NCBI GenBank assembly: GCA_900549495.1
Contig: UROL01000092.1
Span: 1-7,829, forward strand
DNA: 7,829 nucleotides
Reading direction: 5' to 3'
Origin: an uncultured Eubacteriales bacterium
GTDB lineage: Bacteria; Bacillota; Clostridia; Oscillospirales; Oscillospiraceae
Positions within the stretch are counted from its first letter, which is position 1, and every line of letters begins with the position of its first letter. The notes below the pieces were generated by a model. That model ran no database searches, was not told the DNA's origin, and saw only the letters and a program-made list of their open reading frames with translations. Below are positions 5,817 through 7,829 of the stretch, in pieces. The position numbers and the translations under genes were made by a program.

Positions 5817-6706
5817 GCCCGCTCCTCCTTTAGCTGGAATTTCACAGAGAACAGCAGCAGAAGTCCGAAGATGATTATGGAGATAGCGGAGGAATATCCA
5901 TAATTGTTGGTGATAAAGGCGTTCTCATAGGCGTAGGTCAGGATGGTATGGAAGCCGGAGCCGGTTTTGGCCCCGGCCTGCTGGGTCAGCAGATACACCA
6001 CGTCAAACTGCTTGAAGGTGGTGAATACAGTGATAATAACCGCCGGCGCAATGATTGGCCGCATAGCGGGAATGGTGATATACCTGGCCCGGGCAAGGGC
6101 ACCGGCGCCATCCAGCCGGGCGCTTTCGTAATAGCTCCGGTCAATGCTTTGCAGAGCACCGTCCATAATCATAATCATAAAGGGCAGCGCCAGCCATAAA
6201 TTCACTACGGTGCAGCACAAAAATGCAGAAATATCCGACGAGAGCCACCGCACCGCCGCAAACCCCAGCCGCTGCATCCATTGGTTCAGCAGCCCAAACT
6301 GGGTGTTGAACATGCCGGTTTTCCAGAGCAGAATCCCCACATATCCGGGCATGGCCCAGGGAAACATGAGAATCGTCTTGTATAGCTTCCGCAGCCGCAG
6401 CTGCCGGATGTTCAGAAGATTAGCAAGAGCAAAGGCTATTACCAGCTGAAGCACCATATTTACTGCCGTCCAGCCAACCGTTGCCAGCAGGGCAGAGAGA
6501 AAACCGGAATCGAATACAAACAGTGCCCGGATGTAGTTGCTCAGCCCCACCACGGTGAAGTCGAACCAGTGGTATACATTCATATTGGTCAGGCTGATGT
6601 AGAAGGTATAGAGAATGGGAAATACCACCATCAGTCCAATCAGCACCAGCGATGGAGCCGACCAGGCATAGGACTGCCAATACTGCTTTTTCTGTTTCTC
6701 TTTCAT
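5813..6706 (-). CDS. malF: Maltodextrin ABC transporter permease, MalF type
   Basis: This is the first membrane subunit of the importer, 297 residues. Hydrophobic segments are seen near 16-39 (SAPSLVLIGLMVVFPILYTF), 70-98, 109-128, 160-180, 218-240 and 271-288. The cytoplasmic EAA loop is at about 190-217 (YYESARLDGAG then ITIPAMRP), where it would dock on the ATPase. It is much shorter than E. coli MalF because it lacks the extra N-terminal helices and the large periplasmic loop, as is usual in Gram-positive homologues. The start ATG at 6706 follows the malE stop directly (TAAATG). A weaker GGGA (6715-6718) 8 nt upstream serves as the ribosome binding site, so translation probably depends on coupling to malE. 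It heterodimerises with the MalG-like protein encoded next. Confidence 0.93.
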   Translation of the reverse strand: MKEKQKKQYWQSYAWSAPSLVLIGLMVVFPILYTFYISLTNMNVYHWFDFTVVGLSNYIRALFVFDSGFLSALLATVGWTAVNMVLQLVIAFALANLLNIRQLRLRKLYKTILMFPWAMPGYVGILLWKTGMFNTQFGLLNQWMQRLGFAAVRWLSSDISAFLCCTVVNLWLALPFMIMIMDGALQSIDRSYYESARLDGAGALARARYITIPAMRPIIAPAVIITVFTTFKQFDVVYLLTQQAGAKTGSGFHTILTYAYENAFITNNYGYSSAISIIIFGLLLLFSVKFQLKEERA

Positions 6707-7777
6707 TTACTTCATCCCTGCAATCAGACTCTGGGCCTGGGCTTTGGCGGCCTGGAAGCTGGCGCTTACGTCCTTGTCGGAAAGATTTACATCGGTAAGA
6801 AGGTTGCTGACCACCGTCCACATTACGTCCATTTCCGGAATGTTGGGCATGGGCACGGCTATCTCTGCCGTGGCGCGCATGGCCTGCACCAGCTGGTCGC
6901 CGGATACCCGGGCATCGTCATAGCAGGCACTGTTTGCCGGGGCGCAGCCGCTGGCCAATGCCAGTGCAGTGCCGATTTCCGGCTGGGATAGGGCAGCCAG
7001 CAGGGCAGCAACGGCCTCTTGCTTCTTCTCTGCTGCATATTTCAGCACATGGATACCCTGCACACCGGAGTAGGGAGCCAGAGGCAGGCCGGTTTCGTCC
7101 ACCGTGGGCATGGGGGCAATGCCTAGCTCAATGCCGGCGGCCCGGGCAGAGGGCACCATCCAGGGGCCGCCAATGGTGGCATCTGCCTTGCCCTCCAGGA
7201 AAAGGGTGTTGACGGTGCTGTACTCCGTCTCGCCGGGCATCAGCGAAACAAATTTCAGATGGTATTCCAGTGCATCCTTCACGGCCTGCTCATCGGGGAA
7301 GGGGGTGCCGCTGCTGTCGATGATGGAGCCGCCGAAGCCGTGAATCCAGGCCGCCGCATAGTAGGCGGTGCTGTGCTGCTCCACAAAGCCGTAGCGCCCC
7401 CGGCCGGTGTTGTCCTGCATATACCGGTACAACGCTTCCGTGGTGGCGGGGATATCCTCGTCCGTCATATACCTGCGGTTGTACATAAAGAGCAGCGTCT
7501 CAAAGTACAGCGGCAGCTGATAAAGGGTATCCTTATAGCTGGCGGCCCGGAGGGTCATGGGGAGATAGGCATCCAGCGTTCCCTCCTTCAGCAGAGGCTC
7601 TATCGGGGCCAGAATGCCCATCTCGGCAAATACGCCGATTTTGTCATGGGCAAACAGAAACAGGTCCGGTGCTGCCCCGGGGTCGTTGCCCACCAGCTTC
7701 AGGGAGTCCGTCAGACTGGTTTTCTTTTCGAATACAATTTCCAGGTCGGCAGCGGCGGTGCTTAAATACTCCTGTAG
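6707..7777 (-). CDS. malE: Maltodextrin-binding protein of the ABC importer (MalE type), 5' end missing
   Basis: The solute-binding protein captures maltodextrins outside the membrane and delivers them to the MalF/MalG pair. The genomic part is 356 residues. It shows MalE hallmarks: APDLFLFAHDKIG at about 36-48 (E. coli has GPDIIFWAHDRFG), YFETLLFMYNRRY at 91-103, ATIGGPWMV at 200-208, and MPNIPEMDVMW at 310-320 (E. coli has MPNIPQMSAFW). These are established ligand-pocket or core segments of the family. About 20 residues of the mature N-terminus plus the signal peptide or lipoprotein leader are missing. The cause is a sequencing adapter beginning at 7778, not a mutation. The open frame continues into the adapter as MYKRQ from a GTG at 7792; that start is artificial. 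The promoter and the operator for the LacI-type regulator would be expected upstream, off the contig. It is the first visible gene of the operon and its stop abuts malF. Confidence 0.93.
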   Translation of the reverse strand, partial: LQEYLSTAAADLEIVFEKKTSLTDSLKLVGNDPGAAPDLFLFAHDKIGVFAEMGILAPIEPLLKEGTLDAYLPMTLRAASYKDTLYQLPLYFETLLFMYNRRYMTDEDIPATTEALYRYMQDNTGRGRYGFVEQHSTAYYAAAWIHGFGGSIIDSSGTPFPDEQAVKDALEYHLKFVSLMPGETEYSTVNTLFLEGKADATIGGPWMVPSARAAGIELGIAPMPTVDETGLPLAPYSGVQGIHVLKYAAEKKQEAVAALLAALSQPEIGTALALASGCAPANSACYDDARVSGDQLVQAMRATAEIAVPMPNIPEMDVMWTVVSNLLTDVNLSDKDVSASFQAAKAQAQSLIAGMK

Positions 7778-7829
7778 CTGTCTCTTATACACATCTCCGA
7801 GCCCACGAGACCGAGGCTGAGCTCGTATG
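7778..7829. other. Illumina Nextera adapter contamination at contig end (not genomic)
   Basis: From 7778 the plus strand reads CTGTCTCTTATACACATCT, the Tn5 mosaic end used in Nextera kits, then CCGAGCCCACGAGAC (7797-7811), the read-2 adapter. It continues with the 8-base index CGAGGCTG (7812-7819, which I recall as Nextera N710) and AGCTCGTATG, which matches the start of the P7 sequence (ATCTCGTATG) with one mismatch. Order and spacing are those of a library read-through. These 52 bases should be trimmed and no gene should be annotated across them. Confidence 0.98.

Noticed and set aside
7778..7796. Tn5 mosaic end as a natural transposon boundary
   Set aside because: The bases that follow are synthetic adapter, index and P7 sequence, not IS50 or Tn5 DNA.
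7614..7820. Plus-strand frame ending in LLYTSPSPRDRG
   Set aside because: Its end is translated Nextera adapter and its beginning is antisense to malE.

Overview
The window looks like the edge of a contig from a GC-rich, low-motility-type gut Firmicute. The best guess is an Oscillospirales/Clostridia member (Faecalibacterium/Ruminococcaceae-like). This rests on a GC-rich coding style, strong AGGAGG-type ribosome binding sites, a Gram-positive-style maltodextrin ABC transporter without its own ATPase, and a stand-alone glucose-type IIA protein next to Enzyme I. The taxonomic call is inference. No rRNA, tRNA, CRISPR array, insertion sequence or phage gene was seen.

Every supported gene is on the minus strand, so transcription runs from high to low coordinates. 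From right to left: 7778-7829 is not genomic. It is the Illumina Nextera read-2 transposase adapter, followed by an 8-base index and the start of the P7 sequence. It truncates a maltodextrin-binding protein gene (malE-like, 6707-7777). Two permease genes follow, malF-like (5813-6706) and malG-like (4971-5816), then a cytoplasmic GH13 neopullulanase/cyclomaltodextrinase-type amylase (3259-4974). These four genes form one tightly packed operon with TAAATG or ATGA junctions, ending at a hairpin terminator at 3225-3253. A LacI-family regulator (2186-3193) follows with its own extended -10 promoter, which lies directly against that terminator.

A 438-bp intergenic region (1748-2185) holds a terminator for the regulator gene, a second hairpin, an AT-rich stretch with an A6T7 tract, a good sigma-A-type promoter, and a 5' leader hairpin. 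It precedes a second operon: glucose-type PTS IIA (crr-like, 1262-1747) and Enzyme I (ptsI, 1-1249, cut by the left window edge before its C-terminal third).

Working model: the SBP and two permeases import maltodextrins or cyclodextrins, energised by an ATPase encoded elsewhere. The amylase cleaves them in the cytoplasm, and the LacI-type protein probably controls the import operon. EI and IIA belong to the general PTS and may link sugar uptake to PEP status. I found no convincing undescribed system. The most notable item is the sequencing-adapter artefact at the right end, and the most biologically open items are the dyads and hairpins around the crr promoter and at the end of the lacI-type gene.
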